Below are positions 35,417 to 42,734 of a DNA stretch of 64,000 bases, piece by piece (within the stretch, counting starts at the first letter, position 1; each line of letters begins with the position of its first letter). The notes beneath the pieces are model-generated. The model was not told the origin of the DNA and ran no database searches. It saw nothing but the letters and a program-made list of their open reading frames with translations. A program made the translations under genes and the position numbers. This DNA is from Halovenus aranensis (GTDB lineage: Archaea; Halobacteriota; Halobacteria; Halobacteriales; Haloarculaceae): assembly GCF_900100385.1 (NCBI RefSeq), contig NZ_FNFC01000005.1, positions 145,680 through 209,679 of the forward strand, read 5' to 3'.

Positions 35417-36964
35417 ATGTGGGTGAACACTCGAACCGTCGGCCACGATATCGGTCGCATCGTCCGCGCAGTGTCGCTGATGATGGCCGTCTCCGTCGTC
35501 GTCGCGGTCGTCAACGCCGAGTTCTACGCGGTCCCGGCGTTCGCGCTGTCGGGGCTGATTATGCTCGGGCTCGGCACCGCGCTCTCGCACCGGTACCGCG
35601 ACGCCGACCCGCCGGGCAAGCTTGAAGCGATGGTCACCGCCGCGCTCGCGTGGGCGGCCACCGGATTGCTCGGCTCGCTTCCGTTCCTCTTCATCGCGTG
35701 GACAATCGAACTCGGCCTGTTCCCCGCGTGGGCGAACACGCCGCCGATGGACGCGACGACGGCCGTGTTTCTCCAGCCGATAGACGCCGTCTTCGAGAGC
35801 GTGAGCGGGTTCACCGGGACGGGGCTGACGATGGCCGCCGTCGAAGAGCAACTGCCCCGCTCGCTGCACTGGTGGCGGTCGTTCATCGAGTGGGTCGGCG
35901 GCGTCGGCGTCATCGTCTTGACAGTCGCGATTCTCGCCCGGCCCGGCAGTGGCTCGCTCACTCTCTACGAGAGCGAGGCCCGCTCGGAGAAGATTCATCC
36001 GAGCATCGTCACCACGGTCCAGGAAATCTGGAAAATCTATCTCGGGCTGACGCTTGGCTCGATTGGACTGCTTTTCGTTGCCGGGATGCCGCTGTGGGAC
36101 GCTATCAACCACGGGATGACCGGCATCGCGACCGGCGGATTCTCCGTCCACGCCGACTCCATCGGCCACTACGGCGAGCCGCTCATCGAGTACGCCGTCG
36201 TCCCCGTGATGGTCGCGGGCAGTATCGCCTTCCCGATTCACTACCTCATCTTCAAGGGCGAACTGGAGAACTTCTACAGGGACATCCAGACGCGGTGGGT
36301 CTTCCTCTGGTTCGGTATCGGGTCACTGGCGTTGACCGGCCTCTTCCTCGCGAACGGCCAGTACGAGACCGTAGAGGAGTCGTTCCGCGTCGGCCTCTTC
36401 CAGTTCGTCTCGGCCACCTCGAACACCGGGTTCGGGACGACGACTATCGGCGGCGCGACCGAACGGGTCTGGCACGCCGGTCCGACGCTCGTGGCGTGTC
36501 TGGGAATGCTGACCGGCGCGGCAGCCGGCTCGACCGTCAGCGGCCTGAAGCTCATTCGCGTTCTCACACTCGTCAAAGGGACCGTTTGGCAGATACTCGA
36601 CGTGTTCCGGCCGTCGAGTGCCGTCCGGTACTTCCAGCTCGGCGAGCGCCGGATGAGCGAAGACCAGTTCCAGCGCGAGTACACCGAGGCGACGGTCGTC
36701 CTCATCCTGTGGGTGCTGTTTCTGATGGTCGGCGTCGCCGTGTTGCTACGGGTGCTAGCTCCGGGTCATCCCCTGGAATACGTCATCTTCGACGTGATGA
36801 GTGCCCAGAGCAACGTCGGCCTCGACTCGGGCATCACCGGCCCGGCGATGCCCGAGACCGGCAAGGTCATTCTGATTCTCAACATGTGGGTCGGCCGTCT
36901 CGAAGTCATCCCGATTGCGGTCCTGCTCGCGACAGTGTTGCGGCAGTTCGACCTCTACCGGTAA
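35417..36964 (+). CDS. trkH: TrkH potassium uptake channel subunit
   Basis: A 515-residue membrane protein of the SKT family. Four pore repeats are visible by their selectivity-filter glycines: VSGFTGTGLTMA, MTGIATGGFSVH, ATSNTGFGTTTI and AQSNVGLDSGIT. The third transmembrane region contains the gating loop before the last repeat. It passes K+ into the cell, which haloarchaea need at molar levels. It is co-transcribed with trkA, and the divergent Lrp-TrkA_C regulator sits nearby, making a potassium module. Confidence 0.95.
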   Translation: MWVNTRTVGHDIGRIVRAVSLMMAVSVVVAVVNAEFYAVPAFALSGLIMLGLGTALSHRYRDADPPGKLEAMVTAALAWAATGLLGSLPFLFIAWTIELGLFPAWANTPPMDATTAVFLQPIDAVFESVSGFTGTGLTMAAVEEQLPRSLHWWRSFIEWVGGVGVIVLTVAILARPGSGSLTLYESEARSEKIHPSIVTTVQEIWKIYLGLTLGSIGLLFVAGMPLWDAINHGMTGIATGGFSVHADSIGHYGEPLIEYAVVPVMVAGSIAFPIHYLIFKGELENFYRDIQTRWVFLWFGIGSLALTGLFLANGQYETVEESFRVGLFQFVSATSNTGFGTTTIGGATERVWHAGPTLVACLGMLTGAAAGSTVSGLKLIRVLTLVKGTVWQILDVFRPSSAVRYFQLGERRMSEDQFQREYTEATVVLILWVLFLMVGVAVLLRVLAPGHPLEYVIFDVMSAQSNVGLDSGITGPAMPETGKVILILNMWVGRLEVIPIAVLLATVLRQFDLYR

Positions 36965-37022
36965 GCTGCCGGTCGCTCGCCGGAAGACGGACTTTTTACA
37001 TAGACGGCCGAACGGTCACGCG

Positions 37023-37778
37023 ATGACGGTCAGCCACGGCGACCTCACAGTCGACTGGTACGGGAACGCGACGGTGCGCCTCGACGCCGACGGGCGAGTC
37101 GTCTACCTCGACCCCGGCCGCTACGGCGTCCTCACAGGCGAATGGACGGCCGATAGCGAGGACGCGGCCGACGCCCACCCTTCCGGACAGGCACACCGGC
37201 CGGCAGACGCCGACCTCGTCTGTCTCAGCCACGTACACCACTACGACCCCGACGGCATCGAACGCGTCGCGACCGACGACACGACAGTTGCTGCCTTCGA
37301 AGGAATGAACATTCGGAGCAGTTCGCGAGACCTGCCGCGGCTGTCGGAGTTACCCTACGACGTGGTCGAACTGGGAACGGAAGACGAGGCCGTGCTCGCG
37401 GACCTGCCGGTGTGGACGGTGCCGGCGTACAACGAGCCGGACGGGCCGCGGACGCGACCGGACGGAACGCCGTTTCATCCGAAAGGGCGTGGCTGTGGAT
37501 TCCTGCTCTCTGTCGGCGGCACGCGCGTGTTCTGGCCGGGTGACACGGACGTACTGGAGGGCCACGAGCAACTCGATGTCGACGTGTTCCTGCCGCCCAT
37601 CGGCGGAGGGCTTACGATGGACCGCGCCGAGGCCGCCGACCTCGCGGCGGCGCTAGAGCCAGACCTCGTCGTCCCGATTCACTACAACACCTTCGAGACA
37701 ATCGAAGCCGATTCCCGGGCCTTCGCGACTGACGTCGCGACGCGGGGAGTTCCGGTCGCTCTCGACGAACAGCCCTAG
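37023..37778 (+). CDS. metallo-beta-lactamase-fold hydrolase
   Basis: A 251-residue protein. The metal motif is LSHVHHYDPDGIERV, a variant of HxHxDH with Asp further along. GDTD (WPGDTDVLEG) and a late His in VVPIHYNTFET supply remaining ligands. This pattern matches the UlaG/YtnP-like branch, which cleaves lactones, phosphodiesters or related bonds. The substrate is unknown. It ends 4 bases inside the convergent cheC gene. Confidence 0.85.
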   Translation: MTVSHGDLTVDWYGNATVRLDADGRVVYLDPGRYGVLTGEWTADSEDAADAHPSGQAHRPADADLVCLSHVHHYDPDGIERVATDDTTVAAFEGMNIRSSSRDLPRLSELPYDVVELGTEDEAVLADLPVWTVPAYNEPDGPRTRPDGTPFHPKGRGCGFLLSVGGTRVFWPGDTDVLEGHEQLDVDVFLPPIGGGLTMDRAEAADLAAALEPDLVVPIHYNTFETIEADSRAFATDVATRGVPVALDEQP

Positions 37779-38437
37779 AAGGCGCGGTCGCCGTCGTGGG
37801 CGGCGGCGACGTTCTCGATTTCGCGAATCTCCTCGATATCGAGTTTATCGATGAGATTGACGAACGCGCCGGGGTCGGGGACGAGGAAGATGCGGAGCTG
37901 GAACTCGGTGTCCTCGTCGCGGAGGTCGACCACCGAGTCGAGGACGATAGACAGCGAGTCGCTGTGGATGTGTGAGAGTGTCTGGTCGGCGATAACCTCG
38001 GCGTCCGAGCGTTCGAGCTCCGGCGTGTGCATGTTGATCGTCGTCCCGAGCGTGTTGGCGATGCCGTCGATGAACCCGGAGGTGAGGATGTTACACATCT
38101 CCTGGAGCGCGCTCTCGTGCATCTGGTTGAGGTTGCCGTCCTCGACGGGCTGGCCGGTCATGTGACCGGCTATCTCGTGGGCCGTCCGGTCGCCGAAAGT
38201 CATCAGAAAGACGCCGTAGGGCGGCTCCGTGAGGCGGATGTTCGCGTGGTAGTGGTCACCCTCACCGATTTCCTGGGGGATGTCGCTTGGCTCGACAAAC
38301 GAGAGGCTCTTGATCTGGATGTCGGCCTGGATGTTGGCCATCGTCGACAGCGAGTCGGTGACGTTTTTCGCCCCGTGCTGGATGAGCTTCCCGATAATAG
38401 TCAGCTTCCGTATATCGATGAGGATTGGCATTGCCAT
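37775..38437 (-). CDS. cheC: chemotaxis phosphatase CheC
   Basis: A 220-residue protein with the CheC fold. The active-site helix is MHESALQEMCNILTSGFIDG with the conserved E...N pair. A second half (LRIFLVPDPGAFVNLI) completes the pseudo-symmetry, and TLGTTINMHTP fills the centre. CheC removes phosphate from CheY-P and controls archaellum switching. The first site looks degenerate (AKNVTDSLS), as in many archaeal CheCs. There is no che cluster around it here. The alternative start at 38431 drops two residues. Confidence 0.88.
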   Translation of the reverse strand: MAMPILIDIRKLTIIGKLIQHGAKNVTDSLSTMANIQADIQIKSLSFVEPSDIPQEIGEGDHYHANIRLTEPPYGVFLMTFGDRTAHEIAGHMTGQPVEDGNLNQMHESALQEMCNILTSGFIDGIANTLGTTINMHTPELERSDAEVIADQTLSHIHSDSLSIVLDSVVDLRDEDTEFQLRIFLVPDPGAFVNLIDKLDIEEIREIENVAAAHDGDRAF

Positions 38438-38528
38438 TCAATATCGGAGCAGACAGCAAAGTGTTTTCGGCTCCTGTGGGCCGGGACTGTGGGTAATGCT
38501 TTTGACCCGCCGGTCTGGTAGGTGAGAT

Positions 38529-38960
38529 ATGTACGACCACGTGCTGGTGCCGACCGATGGCTCTGACCGGATACTGGACGCGCTGGAACACGCGAGTAGC
38601 CTCGTTCAACAGTACGACGCAACGCTTCACGTCATCTACGTGGTTCAGGCGAGTGGCGTCGTCGAGAGACTCGGCGAAGAGGAGTTCGAGGCGATGATAG
38701 AACGGGTCGAGCGCGCCGGCAAGGAAGCCGTCGAGACAGCCGTCGAACACGCCAGCGACCACGGACTCACGGGCGTGGAGACGGAAATCAGACAGGGAGT
38801 ACCCGCCGAGGAAATTGTCGGCTACACCGAGGAAAACGGCGTCGACATGGTCGTGATGGCGACGGCAGGACGGACCGGTGACGAACGCGATGTCGTCGGC
38901 AGCGTCACCGAGCGCGTCGTCCGCTCGTCGCCCGTTCCTGTCGTTACAGTGAGTGCTTGA
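38529..38960 (+). CDS. universal stress protein, UspA family
   Basis: A 143-residue single-domain Usp. It opens YDHVLVPTDGSDRILDALEH and ends GSVTERVVRSSPVPVVTV, the ATP-binding Gx2Gx9GS/T signature. It likely forms a dimer that binds ATP during stress. It is 51 bases before ilvE on the same strand but probably independently transcribed. Confidence 0.93.
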   Translation: MYDHVLVPTDGSDRILDALEHASSLVQQYDATLHVIYVVQASGVVERLGEEEFEAMIERVERAGKEAVETAVEHASDHGLTGVETEIRQGVPAEEIVGYTEENGVDMVVMATAGRTGDERDVVGSVTERVVRSSPVPVVTVSA

Positions 38961-39010
38961 CCCCCGCTGGAGGACGAACACTCTTTACGGTTGGGAGAGT
39001 TTGAGAGAAT

Positions 39011-39940
39011 ATGAGCTTCGACGAGATGGACGTCGGAACCATCTGGATGGACGGGGAGTTCGTCGACTGGGACGATGCGAACGTTCACGTCCTTACGCAC
39101 GCACTTCACTACGGCACCGGCATCTTCGAAGGGGTTCGGTGTTACGAAACCGACGACGGGCCGGCGATTTTTCGCTGGGAGGACCACCTCGACCGGTTCT
39201 ACGAATCGGCCAAGCCCTTCGAGATGGAGATTCCCCACGACCCCGAGGAACTGACCGACGCCACCCTGGAGTTGCTTCGCCGCGAGGAGATGGCGTCGTG
39301 TTATATCCGGCCGGTGGCCTTCTTCGGCTACGAGATGCTCGGCGTAAACCCGAGCGATATCCCGGTCGAGACCGCGATTGCGGCCTGGCCGTGGGGGACC
39401 TATCTCGGCGAGGACGCGCTCGAAGAGGGCGTCGACGTCGGCGTCTCTTCCTGGCGGAAACACGCATCGAGCCAGATTCCGACCGGCGCGAAGATGACTG
39501 GTGCCTACGTCAACAGCGTGCTCGCCTCCATCGAGGCCAAGGCCCACCATTACGTCGAGGCAATCGTCCTCAACAAGGAGGGCAACGTCGCCGAAGGTCC
39601 CGGCGAGAACATCTTCCTCGTCCGCGACGGCGAGCTGTACACCCCCGGACTCGCAGAGAGCATCCTCGGCGGCATCACCCGTCAGTCGCTCATCGAAATC
39701 GCCCGCGACGAGGGGTACACCGTCCACGAGGACGCCACCATCTCGCGTGGCGAGCTCTACACGGCAGACGAGCTGTTTTTCACCGGGACTGCCGCCGAGG
39801 TGACGCCAATCAAATCGGTCGACAACCGCGAAGTCGGCGCGGGCGAGCGGGGGCCGGTGACTGCCGACCTCCAGTCGCGCTTTTTCGAAATCGTCGAGCA
39901 ACAGCCCCCGGAATACGCCGACTGGTTCACGCCGGTGTAG
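39011..39940 (+). CDS. ilvE: branched-chain amino acid aminotransferase
   Basis: A 309-residue class IV PLP aminotransferase. It opens with GTIWMDGEFVDWDDANVHV, HALHYGTGIFEGVR follows, and the PLP Lys lies in GAKMTGAYVNSVLAS. EAIVLNKEGNVAEGPGENIF and TGTAAEVTPI are also diagnostic. It transfers the amino group between glutamate and branched-chain keto acids in Ile, Leu and Val synthesis. The length is normal. Identification is secure. Confidence 0.95.
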   Translation: MSFDEMDVGTIWMDGEFVDWDDANVHVLTHALHYGTGIFEGVRCYETDDGPAIFRWEDHLDRFYESAKPFEMEIPHDPEELTDATLELLRREEMASCYIRPVAFFGYEMLGVNPSDIPVETAIAAWPWGTYLGEDALEEGVDVGVSSWRKHASSQIPTGAKMTGAYVNSVLASIEAKAHHYVEAIVLNKEGNVAEGPGENIFLVRDGELYTPGLAESILGGITRQSLIEIARDEGYTVHEDATISRGELYTADELFFTGTAAEVTPIKSVDNREVGAGERGPVTADLQSRFFEIVEQQPPEYADWFTPV

Positions 39941-40026
39941 GCGACCGAAGAGGTTTATTAGTCGGCCATCGAATCACGGGTAGACAACCGATAGCAGCCA
40001 TGTATCTCTCACATCCAGTCAGGCGT

Positions 40027-40311
40027 ATGCGCGAAGACCCAGTCGACGGCGAGGAACTGACGGTCATCGTTCGGGTCGCCGCACAGGGCCCCGACGGCGG
40101 TGTCGGCGAAGTGACCGACGAGGCGATCGAGCGAGTAATAGACAATATCGAAGCCGCGGGTGCGACCGTCGAGGACAGCCTCCGGTTTGGCTCACTCCGC
40201 GTGCGACTCAGCCAGGACCAGATCGACGACATCTGCGAGATTTCGGATATCGCCTCGATAGAGACCGACAACACCATCGGGCTCAGCGGCGACGCGGGCG
40301 AGGACCTCTAG
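40027..40311 (+). CDS. small protein with an inhibitor-I9-like fold pattern
   Basis: A 94-residue protein from ATG 40027 (MREDPVDGEELTVIVRVA); an upstream ATG at 40000 is possible. The pattern strand, helix (EVTDEAIERVIDNIEAAGA), strand (RFGSLRVRL), helix (DQIDDICEISD) and strand (IASIETDN) resembles the beta-alpha-beta ferredoxin-like fold of subtilisin propeptides. No protease is nearby and similarity is only at pattern level. A TTTATTA box sits about 50-70 bases upstream. Confidence 0.5.
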   Translation: MREDPVDGEELTVIVRVAAQGPDGGVGEVTDEAIERVIDNIEAAGATVEDSLRFGSLRVRLSQDQIDDICEISDIASIETDNTIGLSGDAGEDL

Positions 40312-40349
40312 AGACCAAGCTCTTTACCGCCGGCAATCAAACACGGGGT

Positions 40350-40592
40350 ATGCGAGTCGAGTTCGACCGGGATACGTGTATCGGGATGTTCCAGTGCGTC
40401 GAAGAGTGGGACGCGTTCGAGGCCGACCGAGACGACGGGAAAGCAGACCTCGCGGGCAGCGAGGAACACGATGACGACGTGTTCGTCCGCGACGTTCCCG
40501 AGGACGCCGAACTGGACGCCAAGTTCGCGGCCCGAGCCTGTCCCGTCGACGCAATTGTCGTCTACGAAGACGACGAACAGCTCATTCCCTGA
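40350..40592 (+). CDS. [3Fe-4S]-type ferredoxin
   Basis: An 80-residue ferredoxin. The cluster ligands are Cys in DTCIGMFQCVEEW (C-x5-C) and the later ARACPVDAIVV, so three cysteines in the 3Fe-4S or Cys-deficient 4Fe-4S pattern. This differs from the abundant plant-type 2Fe-2S ferredoxin of haloarchaea. It carries electrons for an unknown partner, with acidic insertions adapting it to high salt. It starts directly downstream of a CTTTACC box (about 27 bases), suggesting a leaderless transcript. Confidence 0.88.
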   Translation: MRVEFDRDTCIGMFQCVEEWDAFEADRDDGKADLAGSEEHDDDVFVRDVPEDAELDAKFAARACPVDAIVVYEDDEQLIP

Positions 40593-40639
40593 CAGGCGAA
40601 TCTGGAGGGTTTTTATCTGTGGTGGTCCAATCTGCAGCT

Positions 40640-40732
40640 ATGAACAAGCCAACAAAGATAGTGGTCGGAACAGTCCTGCTCTCAGTGCTCGTCGGTCTGG
40701 CGCTGGCGGTCAACGTCGGGCTGACGACCTGA
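40640..40732 (+). CDS. 30-residue single-helix membrane micro-protein
   Basis: A tiny frame reading MNKPTKIVVGTVLLSVLVGL and ending AVNVGLTT, a single hydrophobic helix with a basic N-terminus. Its TGA at 40730-40732 directly abuts the ATG of the next gene at 40733, which supports translational coupling. The role is unknown; micro-proteins of this kind often sit beside soluble partners or respiratory proteins. Confidence 0.55.
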   Translation: MNKPTKIVVGTVLLSVLVGLALAVNVGLTT

Positions 40733-41515
40733 ATGTTCACAGAACGCACGCTCTCAGAGACGCTGGAGTTGGTCAAAGAGCGCCACGCACCTGACGCGCT
40801 CGTCCTCGACAGCGCTGAGAACTTCGAGTCGTTGCCACCGGCACAGGCCGAGGACCTCCTGCTCGTGACCGACAGCGTCACTCCAGTGACCCACCCCGAC
40901 GACCGGGTTCCGCCGAACTCGCCGGAGGTGCTCACTCGCTATGCCAGCAGTGACCTGGTTGTCGGGATGCCCGGTGACGGAAGCGTCGTCTGGACCCACC
41001 AGACCGACCCGCCCGTCGTCGTCTGCAAGCCGCGGCTGGAGGAATCGCCCGACGCGTTCGCCGACTTCCTCGTGGCCGAAGCGCTCGTCGAGGTCGGACT
41101 CGGAGAGCCCGAGCACTTTCTCGGCCTGTTCGGGAGCGACTACCCACGGTTCGCCGCGGCGTGTGACGACCTGCTCTCACCGGCCGAAACCTATCAGGTC
41201 GCGGCGGCCTGTTACGACGCCTATCTGGGCCTCCAGACCCGCGAGACGTTCGCCGAGTGGGAAGGACCCCTGTTCGAGGCGTGGGCCGACGCCGGCGAGC
41301 GCCTGGAGCCGAGAGTCGACGGACTCCCCGGAGAGATGGCACGCGGCGGCACCAGCTTCGCCGAAGCCGCGGAGCTGGCCTGTAGCGCCGTCAAACACGC
41401 CGGAGAACTCCCGCCGCCGTTCGAGGCACTCAATACGTCGGTCTATCTCGACCACGGTCCCGAGTACGCCGTCGAATGGGTCGAGCGGACCGTCGATGCA
41501 CTCCTCGAGGAATAG
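40733..41515 (+). CDS. conserved haloarchaeal protein of unknown function
   Basis: A 260-residue soluble acidic protein (MFTERTLSETLELVKERH). Helix-rich in its second half, with WEGPLFEAWADAGERLEP and PPPFEALNTSVYLDHGPEYA. It has few cysteines and no known active-site motif. It begins immediately after the micro-protein stop, so it is probably translated from the same transcript. No function is assigned. Confidence 0.65.
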   Translation: MFTERTLSETLELVKERHAPDALVLDSAENFESLPPAQAEDLLLVTDSVTPVTHPDDRVPPNSPEVLTRYASSDLVVGMPGDGSVVWTHQTDPPVVVCKPRLEESPDAFADFLVAEALVEVGLGEPEHFLGLFGSDYPRFAAACDDLLSPAETYQVAAACYDAYLGLQTRETFAEWEGPLFEAWADAGERLEPRVDGLPGEMARGGTSFAEAAELACSAVKHAGELPPPFEALNTSVYLDHGPEYAVEWVERTVDALLEE

Positions 41516-41518
41516 CAA

Positions 41519-42106
41519 TCACGCCGTCGCGATAGCCCAAACCCATTTTCCGTCGGTCTGTAGCGTCGTCGGCTCGAATCCTGCGTTATCGAGCAGCGAC
41601 CGAAACGTCTCGGCGTCGTAGTACTCGAAGAATCTGTCGGTGGTATCGCCATCGAGAGTCTCGTCGCGTTTGGCCGAGACGAAGACGTGCCCCGAGGGAC
41701 GAATCACCCGCCGCCAGTCCCGGAGCGTCGCGGTAGCTGCCGACCGCGGGACGTGATGAAACGACGCCGACGCCCAGATACCGTCGAAGGAATTTGTCTC
41801 GAAGGGGAGCGAGCGCATATCGCCGCGAACGAACGTCGCCGCGGGAACCCTGTCGGCACCCTCTCGGAGAAACGACGCCGTGATGTCGAATCCGGTCACG
41901 TCGTGTCCGGCCGCGCTGAATACCTCGGTATCCGGTCCCGGCCCACAGCCGATATCGAGCACCCGTGGGGTGGCGTCGGCGGCGGCTTCGACCGCGTCGA
42001 AAAACGGGTCGCCGTAGAGTTCGGCGACGGACTCCGCGGTGTATTTCTCGACGTACGAATCCGTTGCGGACTCGTAGACGCCCAGTGTCCGTGTAATCTC
42101 GTCCAT
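41519..42106 (-). CDS. class I SAM-dependent methyltransferase
   Basis: A 195-residue Rossmann methyltransferase. Motif I is VLDIGCGPGPDTEVFSAAG, motif II is in TFVRGDMRSLPFE, and motif III-like follows in FDGIWASASFHHVP. It is the small UbiE/Methyltransf_25 type. The substrate is unknown; it may methylate a small molecule or a lipid. It is convergent with the preceding gene by a few bases. Confidence 0.88.
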   Translation of the reverse strand: MDEITRTLGVYESATDSYVEKYTAESVAELYGDPFFDAVEAAADATPRVLDIGCGPGPDTEVFSAAGHDVTGFDITASFLREGADRVPAATFVRGDMRSLPFETNSFDGIWASASFHHVPRSAATATLRDWRRVIRPSGHVFVSAKRDETLDGDTTDRFFEYYDAETFRSLLDNAGFEPTTLQTDGKWVWAIATA

Positions 42107-42191
42107 ATATCCAGGGCGACTGCGACCGGAATAACCGTTCTGTCTCGGGACACCGAAGCGTTGAGGATTGTGCTACACGTTCGAGCCACAA

Positions 42192-42509
42192 ATGGGACGC
42201 AAGTACGACAAACTGGTCCGAGACGACATTCCGGAAATCATCGAGGAAAACGACGAGACACCACAGATACACGTCGCCGACGGCGAGGAATACGCGCGCC
42301 GCCTGCGGGCGAAACTCGACGAAGAGGTGGCCGAGTACCACGAAGACCCCAGCCTCGGCGAACTGGCGGACATCCTCGAGGTCGTCCACGCGCTCGGCGA
42401 ACACCACGGCGTCTCGGCCGCGGAGCTACGACGACGCCGCGAGGCAAAGGCCGACGAACGCGGGCGGTTCGCCGACGGCATCGTCCTCGAACGCGTCAGC
42501 TCCGAGTGA
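42192..42509 (+). CDS. MazG-like nucleotide pyrophosphohydrolase
   Basis: A 105-residue all-alpha protein. It opens KYDKLVRDDIPEIIEENDE, then LRAKLDEEVAEYHEDPSLGE and LADILEVVHALGEHHG, the EExxE ... ExxD metal-binding pattern of MazG-like hydrolases. Such enzymes hydrolyse non-canonical or excess NTPs to NMP and PPi. It is divergent from the methyltransferase and 58 bases from the leader region of the ProRS-like gene. Confidence 0.82.
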   Translation: MGRKYDKLVRDDIPEIIEENDETPQIHVADGEEYARRLRAKLDEEVAEYHEDPSLGELADILEVVHALGEHHGVSAAELRRRREAKADERGRFADGIVLERVSSE

Positions 42510-42536
42510 GAAACGAAACCACACCCCAGCAAAGGC

Positions 42537-42543
42537 TTTTATT
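42537..42543 (+). promoter_or_regulatory. TATA-like box of the ProRS leader transcript
   Basis: TTTTATT at 42537-42543, centred about 28 bases before the ATG at 42568, fits an archaeal promoter whose transcript would begin at or just before that ATG. Confidence 0.5.
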
Positions 42544-42567
42544 CCCGCCCGCCTCTCGCCAAGTGCG

Positions 42568-42633
42568 ATGTTCAAGATGACGCACTCTGGCAACCGCGAG
42601 TCCGGTGTGGCTCGCGGCTGGGTTCCGCGATAG
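42568..42633 (+). CDS. 21-residue leader peptide, candidate attenuator ORF
   Basis: Starting at the predicted transcript start, the frame reads MFKMTHSGNRESGVARGW then VPR and a TAG stop at 42631-42633. Its last three codons are GTT CCG CGA, so a proline codon (CCG, read by tRNA-Pro CGG) is the penultimate amino-acid codon. It lies in the 167-base leader of the ProRS gene and overlaps both alternative hairpins. It could be a ribosome-sensing leader peptide, but it is short and may be chance. Confidence 0.4.
   Translation: MFKMTHSGNRESGVARGWVPR
42594..42630 (+). promoter_or_regulatory. mutually exclusive hairpin pair in the ProRS leader
   Basis: Segment A CCGCGAG (42594-42600) pairs with B CTCGCGG (42611-42617) over a 10-base loop, a perfect 7-bp stem. 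Segment C CCGCGA (42625-42630) repeats A and pairs with B's TCGCGG (42612-42617) across a 7-base loop. Both hairpins use B, so they exclude each other, as in attenuators. C covers the last codons of the leader peptide. Downstream, a CTGCTG/CAGCAG hairpin (42688-42703) exposes TCACC, complementary to GGTGA in the Shine-Dalgarno stretch at 42720-42729. Confidence 0.45.
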
Positions 42634-42734
42634 GAGTACTGTTTTCCACCTGAGCGCCGAGCGATTGTCGATAGAGGAAGCCACCGCCTGCTGTCACCAG
42701 CAGACGAGACGCGCTGTCTGGAGAGGTGACCCCG

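Noticed and set aside
38822..39901. 359-residue minus-strand frame opposite ilvE
   Set aside because: It is antisense to the confident UspA and IlvE genes and has no recognisable domain.
42510..42734. T-box riboswitch or cryptic tRNA in the ProRS leader
   Set aside because: The T-box core (TGGNACCGCG antiterminator with a specifier loop) and a tRNA T arm are absent; only the A/B/C hairpin alternative is supported.
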